64,000 nucleotides of DNA from JBFEUI01 sp041547565. Lineage in GTDB: Bacteria > Pseudomonadota > Gammaproteobacteria > Thiohalomonadales > Thiohalomonadaceae. The translations under genes were made by a program, and so were the position numbers. Below are positions 53,102-62,109 of this stretch, one piece after another. The stretch lies in assembly GCA_041547565.1 (NCBI GenBank), contig JBFEUI010000001.1, positions 1-64,000 on the forward strand, written 5' to 3'. Position 1 is the stretch's first letter, and each line of letters starts with the position of its first letter. The notes below the pieces were generated by a model that was not told the DNA's origin, did no database searches, and was given only the letters and a program-made list of their open reading frames with translations.

Positions 53102-53770
53102 ATGTTCTGTGCCATGAACGTTCAGCTGATAGCCGCTCGACCACAAACAGTGCCTGCACCACTGCCGCTGTTGTTGCTGTACGCCCTCCTGCTACCGCTG
53201 CTTGCCGCCTGCGGCAAGGCCGAACCGACACTGCAGCGTCTGTCCCAGGATGCAGTGATCCTCGCCTTCGGCGACAGCCTTACCTACGGTACCGGCGTCG
53301 CCGAGGAGCACAGTTATCCCGAGGTGTTGCAACGGCTCAGCGGGCGTACGGTGATCAATGCCGGCATACCCGGAGAACTGTCGGCACAGGGCCGCCAACG
53401 GCTGCCTGAACTGCTGGATGAGTACCGGCCACAGCTACTGATTCTCTGCCACGGTGGCAACGATATCCTGCGCCGTAAGCCGGCCGCCGATACGGTAAAA
53501 AACCTGCGCGCCATGATTCAGGCAGCACGGGCACGCAATATAGAGGTGGTGCTGGTCGGGGTGCCGGAGTTTGCACTGCTGCTGTTCGAAAGCGCAGCGT
53601 TCTATGTCGAACTGGCAGAGGAGATGGGCATACCCATCGAAAAGGAGATACTGCCCCGGCTGGAGGGAGACAGTGCGCTCAAATCGGATCAAATCCACTT
53701 CAACCGCGAGGGCTACCGACAGATGGCCGAGTCGATTTATCGGCTGCTTGTCGAACGCGGTGCGCTTTAG
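53102..53770 (+). CDS. tesA: SGNH-hydrolase lipoprotein, TesA-like arylesterase
   Basis: A 222-residue exported esterase. The hydrophobic leader ends in LPLLAACGKAEP, a lipobox, so it is probably a lipoprotein rather than the free periplasmic TesA. Catalytic blocks: AFGDSLTYGTG (Ser), GIPGELS (block II), CHGGNDILRR (block III) and SDQIHFNREGYRQMA (Asp and His). It hydrolyses acyl thioesters or aryl esters. A second ATG at 53114 is an alternative start; neither has a strong ribosome site. It stands alone between putA and the convergent STAS-like gene. Confidence 0.85.
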   Translation: MFCAMNVQLIAARPQTVPAPLPLLLLYALLLPLLAACGKAEPTLQRLSQDAVILAFGDSLTYGTGVAEEHSYPEVLQRLSGRTVINAGIPGELSAQGRQRLPELLDEYRPQLLILCHGGNDILRRKPAADTVKNLRAMIQAARARNIEVVLVGVPEFALLLFESAAFYVELAEEMGIPIEKEILPRLEGDSALKSDQIHFNREGYRQMAESIYRLLVERGAL

Positions 53771-53815
53771 GTTCAACTCATGTGCGACGACTCAAGTCCA
53801 GCAGCGTTGTCGGAC

Positions 53816-54196
53816 TCAAGTGTGCTTTTCCTGTTCTGCGACCAGCCAGGCAAGGGCGGAGTCCCGGTCTGTGAATGTCTGCATATTCCAGGTTTTGGGA
53901 CGTGGAATTACCGCCAGGTTTTCAGCGACCCGTTTTGATATATCGTTATAGATCACAACGGCTATTTTAGTCATTTCTTCGATCGTCGCCAGTTTCTGCT
54001 GCGCCTCGAAATCATAGGTGTAGGCGTTTATTTTATTCACCAGAACTGAAAACGGCGCGCGAAGATGTGTGCGCAGAAATTCGTGATATTGCTCAACCAT
54101 CCCGACGTCCATCTGGACACCTTCATTGACGATAACCTCGGCAATATCGTCCCTGAGTAGAATTATCTTCGCAAAAGGCAGTTCATATAAATCCAT
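53816..54196 (-). CDS. Small SpoIIAA/STAS-like protein
   Basis: A 126-residue cytoplasmic protein with alternating strands and helices: an N-terminal sheet (AKIILLRDDIAEVIVNEGVQ), a helix (VGMVEQYHEFLRTHLRAPF), a central VLVNKINAY strand and a C-terminal helix with FTDRDSALAWLVAE. This layout resembles small STAS/SpoIIAA-like proteins, which bind lipids or act as anti-sigma antagonists; the exact family is uncertain. Base composition is clearly more A/T-rich than neighbours, hinting at transfer. No partner kinase is nearby. Confidence 0.6.
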   Translation of the reverse strand: MDLYELPFAKIILLRDDIAEVIVNEGVQMDVGMVEQYHEFLRTHLRAPFSVLVNKINAYTYDFEAQQKLATIEEMTKIAVVIYNDISKRVAENLAVIPRPKTWNMQTFTDRDSALAWLVAEQEKHT

Positions 54197-54276
54197 TTAG
54201 TTGCTCATATTTTCCGTGAAATGGCATTCGTATAGAATACAAGCCGCCAGCCGATACCAGCAACACCAATCGTCCG

Positions 54277-55701
54277 TTACCCCTTTACACACACCATCGG
54301 TTCGAGCCGGGCCACCTTCCGGCTGAGCCCGGCGCTGTGTGCCGCATCGACCACCGCCGTCACGTCCTTGTAGGCACCCGGCGCCTCCTCGGCCACACCG
54401 CGCAGCGACGGACTGCGGATGAGAATGCCTCGATAGGCCAGGTCATCGATCACCTTGTTGCCGCGCCAGCGCTTCTTCGCAGCATGGCGGCTCATCGCGC
54501 GGCCCGCCCCGTGGCAGGCGGAGCTGAAGGCCAGTTGTTCCGATTGCGCAGTGCCGGCGAGAATATAGGAGGCCGTCCCCATCGAACCGCCGATAATCAC
54601 CGGCTGCCCGCTTGAGCGGTAGTCCGGCGGCAACTCACCGTGTCCCGGGCCGAAAGCCCGCGTAGCCCCCTTGCGGTGCACATAGAGCCGGCGTTTTATA
54701 CCCTCGACTTCATGCTCCTCCAGCTTGCAGGTGTTGTGGGAGACATCGTAGAGCAGCCGCAGCTTGGCATCATCAAAGATCGTGGCGAAGGCCCGGCGCG
54801 TCAGGTGGGTAATGATCTGACGGTTGGCCAGGGCGCAATTGATACCGGCGCGCATCGCCCCCAGATAGCGCTGTCCCACCGGCGAGTCGATGGGGGCACA
54901 GGCCAGTTCCCGTTCGGGCAGTTCAATGCCGTGGTCTTTCGCTGCCAGCGTCATCGACTTGAGGTACTCGGTGCCGATCTGGTGGCCCAGTCCGCGCGAA
55001 CCGCAATGGATACTCACCACCACCTCGCCCTGCTTCAGACCGTAGGCTGCGGCCGCCCCATCATCGTAGATCGCGGCAACATGCTGCACCTCGAGGTAGT
55101 GGTTGCCCGAACCGAGCGTACCCATCTCCTTGTGCTGGCGCTTCTTGGCATGGTCGGAGACATGCTTCGGCTCGGCACCGCTCATTTGTCCGCGCTCTTC
55201 ACAGTATTCCAGATCACGCGCCTCACCGTAGCCCTGTTCGACCGCCCAGCGCGCGCCACCACGCAACATCGCATCCATGCCGCGGTTATCCAGCACGATA
55301 CCACCGGTACTGCCGACACCGGCGGGCACCGAGTAGTAAAGGGCATCGGCGAGTTGCTCCTTGTGCCGTTCGACCTGTTCCCTGGTCAGCCCGGTCAGCA
55401 GGGTGCGCACACCGCAGGAAATATCGAAACCGACACCCCCGGCGGAGACCACGCCGCCCTGCGCCGGATCAAAGGCGGCGACACCGCCTATGGGGAAACC
55501 GTAGCCCCAATGGGCATCAGGCATGGCGTAGGAGGCCTTGATGATGCCCGGCAGCGTGGCCACGTTGATCGCCTGCTCGAACACCTTGTCATCCATCGCC
55601 TCGATAAGTTGCCGATCGGCATAAAAAAGCGCCGGCACCCGCATCGCACCATGGGCGTCAATCTGCCAGCAGTTTTCGTTGATTTGCTCAAGACGTGCCA
55701 T
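54277..55701 (-). CDS. rtcB: RNA ligase RtcB
   Basis: A 474-residue GTP-dependent RNA ligase joining 2',3'-cyclic phosphate (or 3'-phosphate) ends to 5'-OH ends. The metal-binding core is complete: SAGGVGFDISCGVR (Cys ligand), GTLGSGNHYLEVQ (His), VSIHCGSRGLGHQIG (His), LLYDVSHNTCKLEE and the guanylation His in SSACHGAGRAMSRHAA. Length and archease partner match the archaeal-type RtcB rather than the short E. coli form. I used ATG 55701, with a ribosome site GAGGGG; a GTG at 55707 is also in frame. Archease ends 9 bases upstream. Confidence 0.96.
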   Translation of the reverse strand: MARLEQINENCWQIDAHGAMRVPALFYADRQLIEAMDDKVFEQAINVATLPGIIKASYAMPDAHWGYGFPIGGVAAFDPAQGGVVSAGGVGFDISCGVRTLLTGLTREQVERHKEQLADALYYSVPAGVGSTGGIVLDNRGMDAMLRGGARWAVEQGYGEARDLEYCEERGQMSGAEPKHVSDHAKKRQHKEMGTLGSGNHYLEVQHVAAIYDDGAAAAYGLKQGEVVVSIHCGSRGLGHQIGTEYLKSMTLAAKDHGIELPERELACAPIDSPVGQRYLGAMRAGINCALANRQIITHLTRRAFATIFDDAKLRLLYDVSHNTCKLEEHEVEGIKRRLYVHRKGATRAFGPGHGELPPDYRSSGQPVIIGGSMGTASYILAGTAQSEQLAFSSACHGAGRAMSRHAAKKRWRGNKVIDDLAYRGILIRSPSLRGVAEEAPGAYKDVTAVVDAAHSAGLSRKVARLEPMVCVKG

Positions 55702-55710
55702 CGCCACCCC

Positions 55711-56148
55711 TCATACATCGACCACACAACGCACACGCCAGTGATCCCCGGCCAGTTGCCTGACCTCAAGCGCGGTATAGGTGGCCCCCTTGATCTCCAC
55801 CGCCGGCTGGTGGCGCTGCCGCTCCAAGGCTTCCCCCCAGGCCTTCGCCTCAAGCACCTCATCGGTGATCGAGACCTCAAAGCGACTGAACAGCATCTTC
55901 CGCACCGCCATCTCATAGATCAGCGCATTGAGCCAATCGACCAGTAGCAGTTCGCTATCCGGCGCCTCGCAGTGGATCGGCACCGCCTTTTCCGCCCTGA
56001 CCGTGTGCGGATCGGCAACCACGGCAGTCAGGGCCAGCGCGGCCTGGGCAAAGGCTTCATCGAGTGTCGCACCCTCGCCCTGCACACCGATATCCGCCTG
56101 ATGTGAAAAGTGGCGCCACTGCGCCGGAGTGTTGCTGTTATCGACCAC
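55711..56148 (-). CDS. Archease
   Basis: A 145-residue activator of RtcB. Starting at the GTG at 56148 (ribosome site GGGAG), it begins VVDNSNTPAQWRHFSHQADI; then ATLDEAFAQAALALTAVV, the conserved ELLLVDWLNALIYEM and the C-terminal VEIKGATYTALEVRQLAGDH match archease. Family members catalyse the guanylation step for RtcB, sometimes needing calcium. The reading frame is open upstream into a region overlapping tsaB, but those residues look out-of-frame and are discounted. It is followed by rtcB after a few bases. Confidence 0.9.
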   Translation of the reverse strand: MVDNSNTPAQWRHFSHQADIGVQGEGATLDEAFAQAALALTAVVADPHTVRAEKAVPIHCEAPDSELLLVDWLNALIYEMAVRKMLFSRFEVSITDEVLEAKAWGEALERQRHQPAVEIKGATYTALEVRQLAGDHWRVRCVVDV

Positions 56149-56227
56149 GCATTCTCCCGTTACTGGAGAAAGCTTAGCCGATAGCCGGCAGATACGCCTG
56201 CCGGAAAAAGGAGATAAGCTGAGGCGC

Positions 56228-56917
56228 TCAGGCCTTGCGCTGCGGGTTCTGCACCACCTGGTCGCGCAGGTAGACCGGCAGGGCCTCGTGTGCCGCGACA
56301 GCTTGGCCCGCTGCAAAGTCCCGGGCGGCAAGCAGCGCAACATCCCGGGCGTGGGGGTAGTGCTCGGCCTCGTAGCCGTCCAGCTTGCCGTCAAAGATAC
56401 GGCCAAGCTCAGTCTCGTAGGCGGCCCAGCCACTGCCGGCACCGAACCAGCCTCCCCCTTCCGGCAACGGCAGGTTGTCGGGCGTGCATAGCGCATCGGC
56501 AATCACCGGCTGCATCAAACCGTTGCCATCGTCACTGTAGGCCGCGGCATAGATCTCCTGCATGCGGGCATCGATGGCGGGAATCACACGGCCTTTACCC
56601 CATTGGCGCAACGCGCCCTGCGCCATCGCGGCGAGGGTGGAGACCGGCACGACCGGCAGCTCGGCGGCGAAGGCGATCCCCTGCACCACCCCGGCACCGA
56701 TACGCAAACCGGTGAAGGCACCCGGTCCGCGCCCGAGGGCCACGGCATCGAGTGACGCCGGTGCCAGTCCCGCCTCGGCCAGCAGGCTATCGGCCATGCC
56801 CAGCACCAGCTCCGCGTGCTGGCGGGGAGCAAGTTCAAACCGCTCACGGATATCACCCTGATACAGCAGCGCTGCCGAACAGGCCTCGGTCGAGGTATCG
56901 ATTGCCAGAATTTTCAT
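56228..56917 (-). CDS. tsaB: tRNA threonylcarbamoyladenosine biosynthesis protein TsaB
   Basis: A 229-residue ASKHA-fold protein that dimerises with TsaD to make t6A37 in tRNA. MKILAIDTSTEACSAAL is the diagnostic N-terminus; QHAELVLGMADSLLAEAG, LGRGPGAFTGLRIGAG and IPAIDARMQEIYAA follow. The last residues VYLRDQVVQNPQRKA are usual. It precedes archease-rtcB (79 bases to archease) and, as in E. coli, is near yoaA, though an outer-membrane protein gene separates them here. Confidence 0.95.
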   Translation of the reverse strand: MKILAIDTSTEACSAALLYQGDIRERFELAPRQHAELVLGMADSLLAEAGLAPASLDAVALGRGPGAFTGLRIGAGVVQGIAFAAELPVVPVSTLAAMAQGALRQWGKGRVIPAIDARMQEIYAAAYSDDGNGLMQPVIADALCTPDNLPLPEGGGWFGAGSGWAAYETELGRIFDGKLDGYEAEHYPHARDVALLAARDFAAGQAVAAHEALPVYLRDQVVQNPQRKA

Positions 56918-56972
56918 GTACTAAACAAATAGGTGAGTAGGACGGGACATTATCCCGCAAGGGAGTACCAAG

Positions 56973-57057
56973 GTCCACGCACCCGCGGCATACCGTCCAT
57001 CCATGGAGCGCCGCTCCTGTGCGTCCATGCACCCGCGGCATACCGTCCATCCATGGA
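56973..57057. repeat. Tandem 35-base repeat pair with CGCGGCATACC core
   Basis: Copies at 56973-57007 and 57023-57057 differ at one base (CACGCACCCG versus CATGCACCCG) and start 50 bases apart. The core CGCGGCATACC-GTCCATCCATGG matches the segment 7818-7845, including the ACATAAAAA joining it to a following terminator hairpin. Placed between the tsaB start and the outer-membrane gene terminator. Confidence 0.85.
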
Positions 57058-57060
57058 CAT

Positions 57061-57092
57061 AAAAAACCCGGAGCCGCGCAACGACTCCGGGT
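57061..57092 (-). terminator. Intrinsic terminator of the outer-membrane protein gene
   Basis: On the minus strand, ACCCGGAG (57092-57085) pairs with CTCCGGGT (57073-57066) around an 11-base loop, followed by TTTTTTAT. It lies 20 bases after the stop of the barrel gene and isolates it from tsaB. Confidence 0.92.
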
Positions 57093-57111
57093 GATATGCA
57101 AGACCTTGCGA

Positions 57112-57786
57112 TTAAAAACCGTAACTGATGCCCAGCGCCACGACCGGATACCAGGTGAAGTTTTCCAGTTCGTCCTCGGCATCGGCCTCTTCTGCCCGGA
57201 TCTCGGACTCAGGTACTGCACTTAGAACGGTCCCCGTTGCCTTCAGATCCACCGTGGGTGAACCCTGGTATACCGCGCCCAGGTCGAAGGAGAAACCAAA
57301 GCCCTTCTTGCCCGCATTGCCGAAACCCAGTCCCACATAGGGGCCGTTGTCGAACTCGACGCTGCCGGTCAGCTTATCATCGGCACCCACGGCATAGTCG
57401 ACATCATTGATTTCAACCACACCAGCGGATGGTTTTGCCGTCATACTGATTTCATTGTTGTTGAAGACGTAGCCCACGCTCAGACGGAAGGTGCTCTCCC
57501 CGGGGTGCCAGTCGAGCATCAGCGCAGTGCTTTGCCAGTCCAGATCCGCATCGTACTTGATATCCGACTCGGTCATGCTTTCACTGCGCGAGAAGCCGTT
57601 GTAACTGATACGTCCGCTGATCGAATCGGTAAACGCCTTGGTAAGCTCCGCACCGTATCCCAGTGTGCCAACCTTCAAACCCAAACCGAATCCGGCACCG
57701 CCCGTCTCACCCTCGGCGAATGCAACACCCTGCATACCCAGCAGCGTCGCGCATAGAGCCAGACCGCACAAACCGCGTTTTTTCAT
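57112..57786 (-). CDS. Outer-membrane beta-barrel protein
   Basis: A 224-residue exported protein with signal peptide MKKRGLCGLALCATLLGM (cleaved near AFA-EG), then alternating amphipathic strands (e.g. GFGLGLKVGTLGYGAELT, STFRLSVGYVFNN, FGFSFDLGAVYQG) and a C-terminal VALGISYGF with terminal Phe. This is the pattern of a small eight- to ten-strand barrel such as OmpW or OmpA-like families, though no family motif decides. A short helical acidic insert (EIRAEEADAEDELEN) lies near the end. It stands alone with a strong terminator. Role unknown; possibly a small-molecule channel. Confidence 0.8.
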   Translation of the reverse strand: MKKRGLCGLALCATLLGMQGVAFAEGETGGAGFGLGLKVGTLGYGAELTKAFTDSISGRISYNGFSRSESMTESDIKYDADLDWQSTALMLDWHPGESTFRLSVGYVFNNNEISMTAKPSAGVVEINDVDYAVGADDKLTGSVEFDNGPYVGLGFGNAGKKGFGFSFDLGAVYQGSPTVDLKATGTVLSAVPESEIRAEEADAEDELENFTWYPVVALGISYGF

Positions 57787-57841
57787 TGATCCTCTCCCTT
57801 GTTGTCACTCATCACTGAATCTTAGCCACACATTATAATCT

Positions 57842-59782
57842 TCAGCTCGATTGCGCCAGCCTGCCCAGTTCACGATTTCGGGCAAAAAAACGCTGTACCA
57901 CCTCAAACTTGCGGGTACGGCTCATCGGCGGCAGGCTATCGAGAAAAACACGACCGTAGGCACGCGTCCCCAGGCGCGGGTCGCACAGCACCAGGGCACC
58001 GGTATCATTCACGTCACGAATCAGGCGTCCCACCCCCTGCTTCAGACTGATGACCGCCTGCGGCAGCTGGAAGTCGAAAAACGGATTGCCCCCGCCACGG
58101 CGGATGGCATCGATGCGCGCCTGCAGTACCGGGTCGCCCGGTGAGGCAAACGGCAACTTGTCGATCAGCACCAGCGACAGCGCCTCGCCCCGCACATCGA
58201 CGCCTTCCCAGAAACTGCCAGTGCCCAGCAGCACCGCGTTACCCAATTCGCGAAAACGCTCCAGCAAGCGTGCCCGCGGCGCCTCGCCCTGCACCAGCAA
58301 CGGGTAATCGGTGCGCCCTCGCAGCAGCCCCGCCGCCTGCTGCAGGGCGCGGTGGCTGGTAAACAGCAGGAAGGCACGTCCCTCGCTCTCCTTCAGCAAC
58401 TCACAGGCCAGGTCGACAACGGATGCGGTGTAATCGGGATGGTTCGGCTCGGGCATCGCCGGCGGCACGTAGAGCAGTGCCTGGCGGGGAAAGTCGAACG
58501 GGCTCTCCCAGCGGCAGGTGCGGGCCTCGCCCAGCCCCATGCGACGCTGAAAATGTTCAAAACCCTCACCCACTGCCAGCGTGGCCGAGGTCAAGATCCA
58601 ACTTGCCGGGTGTGCCTCGACCTTGTCCCGAAAGACATCCGCCACATCCAGCGGTGTGAAGTTCACGCTAAACGAGCGTTTGTGGGTTTCAAACCAGTGG
58701 ATATAGTTCTCCAGCGAGGGACCTGTGAGGGTGTTGAAACTTGCAGCCAGTTCCTTGCAGCGGCGCTGACAGTTCTCCAGTCCCTTGCCCCGGGAGGCCA
58801 GTGGTTCCAGCGCCGCCGCCAACTTATCGAGGCTCTCGCGTACGAGGGTAATGGCATCGATGATACCCTGCTGCGTGGCCACTTCGTGCCACTGTCCACG
58901 ACGCAGCTCCTTGCCGAAGGCAAGCCGTAGATCCCGTGTCGCCTTTTCCAGGTGACCGGCAGCCTTGCGCAGCCGCGCTGTCTCACCGGCCTCACGCAAA
59001 TCCTCGGCAATCGAGTCACGCGCCAGTTCGAACAGCTGGTTGCCGCTTATCGCCATGCCAAAGAAATTGGAGGCGGTCTCCGGCAGCTGGTGCGCCTCGT
59101 CAAGGATAAAGGCGTTGGCACCGGGCAGCAGTTCACCAAAGCCTTCATCGCGTAGTGCCATGTCGGCGAAGAGCAGGTGGTGGTTCACTACCAGAATATC
59201 GGCCTCCTGGGCCCGGCGCCGGGCATACCCCAGGTAGCACTCCTCGATAAAATCGCAGTCACTGCCCAGGCAATTGTCGGCCGTCGAGGTGACCCGTGAC
59301 CAGATGGGCGAGTCCTCCGGCAGTTCGGACAGCTCGGCAATGTCACCGCTGCGTGTGCTGCTGGACCACTGCCTGATCTGCTGCAATTCAGCGATCTGGC
59401 TGCGGGTATTGAAGTGCCCCTCGGTCAGCGCCAGGTGCAGGCGGTGGGGACAGAGGTAATTGGCCCGCCCCTTGAGCAGTGCCACATCAACCGGTACGGC
59501 CAGGGCATCGCGCACCAACGGCAGGTCCTTGTGAAAGAGCTGGTCCTGCAGGTTTTTGGTGCCGGTGGAGATGATGACCTTGTGGCCGGAGAGCAGTGCC
59601 GGTACGAGATAGGCGAAGGTCTTGCCGGTCCCGGTGCCAGCCTCGGCAATAAGCACCCCCTGATGCGCGAGTGCCTCGGCCACCGCCTCGGCCATCTCCT
59701 GTTGCGCTGCTCGCGGAGCAAAACCAGGCAGCTTCTGTGCCAGAATACCGTTGGCGCCGAGGAGTTCCGAGATCGATTGCAT
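57842..59782 (-). CDS. yoaA: Iron-sulfur DNA helicase YoaA (DinG-like)
   Basis: A 646-residue superfamily 2 helicase. Walker A is AEAGTGTGKT (residues 46-55) and the Walker B box is FILDEAHQLPE (DEAH 228-231). Four cysteines for an Fe-S cluster are visible: Cys111 (YLCPHRL), Cys171, Cys176 and Cys182 (CLGSDCDFIEEC). The C-terminal motifs VLLGTGSFWEGVDVRGE and GRLIRDVNDTG complete it. Length and the position near tsaB match E. coli YoaA better than DinG (716 aa). YoaA works with the clamp-loader subunit HolC in repair of stalled forks. Confidence 0.92.
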   Translation of the reverse strand: MQSISELLGANGILAQKLPGFAPRAAQQEMAEAVAEALAHQGVLIAEAGTGTGKTFAYLVPALLSGHKVIISTGTKNLQDQLFHKDLPLVRDALAVPVDVALLKGRANYLCPHRLHLALTEGHFNTRSQIAELQQIRQWSSSTRSGDIAELSELPEDSPIWSRVTSTADNCLGSDCDFIEECYLGYARRRAQEADILVVNHHLLFADMALRDEGFGELLPGANAFILDEAHQLPETASNFFGMAISGNQLFELARDSIAEDLREAGETARLRKAAGHLEKATRDLRLAFGKELRRGQWHEVATQQGIIDAITLVRESLDKLAAALEPLASRGKGLENCQRRCKELAASFNTLTGPSLENYIHWFETHKRSFSVNFTPLDVADVFRDKVEAHPASWILTSATLAVGEGFEHFQRRMGLGEARTCRWESPFDFPRQALLYVPPAMPEPNHPDYTASVVDLACELLKESEGRAFLLFTSHRALQQAAGLLRGRTDYPLLVQGEAPRARLLERFRELGNAVLLGTGSFWEGVDVRGEALSLVLIDKLPFASPGDPVLQARIDAIRRGGGNPFFDFQLPQAVISLKQGVGRLIRDVNDTGALVLCDPRLGTRAYGRVFLDSLPPMSRTRKFEVVQRFFARNRELGRLAQSS

Positions 59783-59825
59783 GGGGGTTGGGAAAGTAAA
59801 TTAAAAGCAGGTTTCAGGGGCGGCG

Positions 59826-60341
59826 TCAGGCATCGCGGAAGTTATCCCACACCTCATCCTCGATGATCCCCTCTTCACGGGTCCAGATCAGCTGGCTGAT
59901 ATTTCTGAACTTGTTCACCGACATGGCGCCGCGCTTGCTGCGTTTTTCCGACTGGCCCGCCTTATCCTCGAGCGCCGCGAGGATGGCGTCACGATCGGCC
60001 TCGTAGATCTCGACCGGTTCATAGTTTTCATCCATGAGCAGCAGCATGATGCTGTCCCACTCCTGCTCCTGTTTAACCTGGCCGATACGCTGTCCCGACT
60101 TTTTCTCGTCGAAGATCGCGCGCCCCTTGATCTGGATCTTCTTCCCCCGCCACGGTCCGCTGCGACCCAGCGCGTCATAGCCGCCGGGCGGAGGCTGGAT
60201 CAGTTCCAGGTCCAGCAGGCGCGATACGTCGTAGTTGGCGATCTCGGCAGTCACGGGCAGGGGCTGGCCGGTTGCCTGGCGGTATTCCGCGGCCAGTTTC
60301 CTTGTTTGCGCCATCAACTTGTCGACCGAATAGAGATCCAT
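59826..60341 (-). CDS. Conserved protein of unknown function with a nuclease-like QxK motif
   Basis: A 171-residue cytoplasmic protein from ATG 60341 (MDLYSVDKLMAQ); upstream codons are discounted. Residues 1-45 are helical. The middle has GGYDALGRSGPWRG, then KKIQIKGRAIFDEKK, a D-x(n)-Q-x-K arrangement like the PD-(D/E)xK nuclease core, and IGQVKQEQEWDSIMLLLMD. The C-terminus (SVNKFRNISQLIWTREEG) looks helix-rich. I recognise no family name with certainty. It is 43 bases upstream of yoaA and may be co-transcribed. Confidence 0.65.
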   Translation of the reverse strand: MDLYSVDKLMAQTRKLAAEYRQATGQPLPVTAEIANYDVSRLLDLELIQPPPGGYDALGRSGPWRGKKIQIKGRAIFDEKKSGQRIGQVKQEQEWDSIMLLLMDENYEPVEIYEADRDAILAALEDKAGQSEKRSKRGAMSVNKFRNISQLIWTREEGIIEDEVWDNFRDA

Positions 60342-60521
60342 TTTCGCCTGCTTGAAACACTGTCTAACCGAACTATACACGTAAAGCCCTGAGGCTCCCA
60401 ATCCTATTTATCGTAAACAAGGCGTTATTTCTTTAGTAAACAATGATTTGCTTTCCATCCCCGGGCAATGCTGGCATCATGAAAACAACCGGGCCATGGC
60501 CAGTTTTTATCGACACCGATC

Positions 60522-62099
60522 ATGACTGAAACCGCGCAACTGGAATCCCAGGCACGCCTGCTGCATGCGCTGCAGGAGGCCTCCCTCTATGACCATGCAG
60601 TGACCGGCTTCGAGTTGATCCAGACCCATATCTCCTGGGTACTGCTGACCGGTAACTATGTCTACAAGATTAAAAAGGCGGTGGACTTCGGCTTTCTCGA
60701 CTACTCCACCCTTGAGCTGCGCCGCACACAGTGCCTGGAAGAGCTGCGCCTGAACCGCCGTACTGCCCCCGAGCTCTACCTTGATGTGATTGCCATAACC
60801 GGTAGCGCAGAACAGCCGGTGCTGAACGGGGACGGGCCGCCCATCGAGTATGCAGTAAAGATGCGCCAGTTCCCGCAGCAGGCGCTGCTCAGCCGGATGC
60901 TGGAGCGCGATGAACTGCATACCGAACAGATCAGTGCGCTTGCCGCTACGATTGCCGCCTTCCATGCACGTGTTGATCGGGCAGCGGCGGATTCGGCATT
61001 CGGCGCGCCCGCCGCCGTGTTTCATCCGGTGCAGGAGAACTTCGACCAGATCAGGGGGCTGATCAAGCAAGCGCAACTACTGGCACGGCTGGGAGCACTT
61101 GAGACCTGGAGCAGAAACAGCCATCTGCAACTGGAAGAGCTTATCCGCCGGCGCCGCAGGGAGGGTTTTGTGCGCGACTGCCACGGCGATCTCCACCTGA
61201 ACAACGTCGCCTGGCTGGATGGGCATCCCGTGCTATTTGACTGCATCGAGTTCAATCCGTCGCTGCGTATCATCGATGTATTCAGTGAACTGGCATTCAT
61301 TCTCATGGATCTCGAGGAACATCAACGTGCGGACCTCGCCAACCGCCTGCTCAACGACTATCTGGCGCAAACCGGCGATTACCAGGGAATGGGCGTACTG
61401 CGCTTCTACAAGGTCTACCGTGCCATGGTCAGGGCCAAGGTGGCCAGCCTGCGTCTGGCGCAAAACGGAATAACTGAAAAGGAAATCGCCGCGGTACAGC
61501 AGGGATTCTCCGGCTACCTCGACCTGGCCGAACACTACATAGCACCACCCCGGCCTCGCCTGCTCATCACCCGTGGTCTCTCGGGCAGCGGCAAGAGCAC
61601 CGTGGCGCGCGCCATGTGCGAAACAATGGGGGCCATACAGTTGCGCTCTGATGTTGAACGCAAGCGGCTGTTCGGTATGACGGCCGATCAAAGCAGTGCA
61701 TCCACGGTTGGAGGAGGTATATACACCCGCGAGGCCACCGCCAAAACCTATGCGACACTGCTGACACAATCAGGGGTTATTCTGGATGCCGGCTACACGG
61801 TTATCGTTGACGCCACCTTCCTTGAGCGTGAGCAAAGAGATGCATTCCGGCAACTGGCCGAACGGCTGCACGTCGCGTTTAACATCCTGGACATCCAGGC
61901 GCCGCACAGCGTGCTTCGTGAACGCATCGAACAACGTCATCAGAGAGGAAGCGACGCCTCGGAGGCCGACCTTGCCGTTCTCGAGGCACAGTTGAAAAAA
62001 TACCGGGGTGTCGACCGGGATGAACAACCCTGTACCCTTATAATCGATAGCGGTTCCGCACTTGATGTCGAACAGTTACATCGACAGCTAACGGACTAA
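60522..62099 (+). CDS. Fused APH-type kinase and P-loop ATPase
   Basis: A 525-residue bifunctional protein. Residues about 25-335 are an aminoglycoside-phosphotransferase-type kinase domain: VYKIKKAVDFGFLDY (nucleotide Lys), VRDCHGDLHLNNVAW (catalytic loop, 218-232) and LFDCIEFNPS (metal Asp240). Residues about 345-525 are a P-loop kinase: TRGLSGSGKSTVARA (350-364), then LRSDVERKRLFG and VIVDATFLEREQRDA, similar to Zeta-toxin/polynucleotide-kinase-like ATPases. The family is widespread but has no confirmed substrate. The start is uncertain between several codons; 11 bases separate it from a membrane-protein gene, which is likely a partner. Confidence 0.82.
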   Translation: MTETAQLESQARLLHALQEASLYDHAVTGFELIQTHISWVLLTGNYVYKIKKAVDFGFLDYSTLELRRTQCLEELRLNRRTAPELYLDVIAITGSAEQPVLNGDGPPIEYAVKMRQFPQQALLSRMLERDELHTEQISALAATIAAFHARVDRAAADSAFGAPAAVFHPVQENFDQIRGLIKQAQLLARLGALETWSRNSHLQLEELIRRRRREGFVRDCHGDLHLNNVAWLDGHPVLFDCIEFNPSLRIIDVFSELAFILMDLEEHQRADLANRLLNDYLAQTGDYQGMGVLRFYKVYRAMVRAKVASLRLAQNGITEKEIAAVQQGFSGYLDLAEHYIAPPRPRLLITRGLSGSGKSTVARAMCETMGAIQLRSDVERKRLFGMTADQSSASTVGGGIYTREATAKTYATLLTQSGVILDAGYTVIVDATFLEREQRDAFRQLAERLHVAFNILDIQAPHSVLRERIEQRHQRGSDASEADLAVLEAQLKKYRGVDRDEQPCTLIIDSGSALDVEQLHRQLTD

Positions 62100-62109
62100 C
62101 GCACTTCGC

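Noticed and set aside
52961..53146. A 61-codon minus-strand open frame between putA and tesA
   Set aside because: Low complexity, overlaps the tesA start and shows no family features.
55711..56502. Archease with a 118-residue N-terminal extension
   Set aside because: The extension is the antisense/out-of-frame reading of tsaB and has no archease-like features; the GTG at 56148 has a ribosome site.
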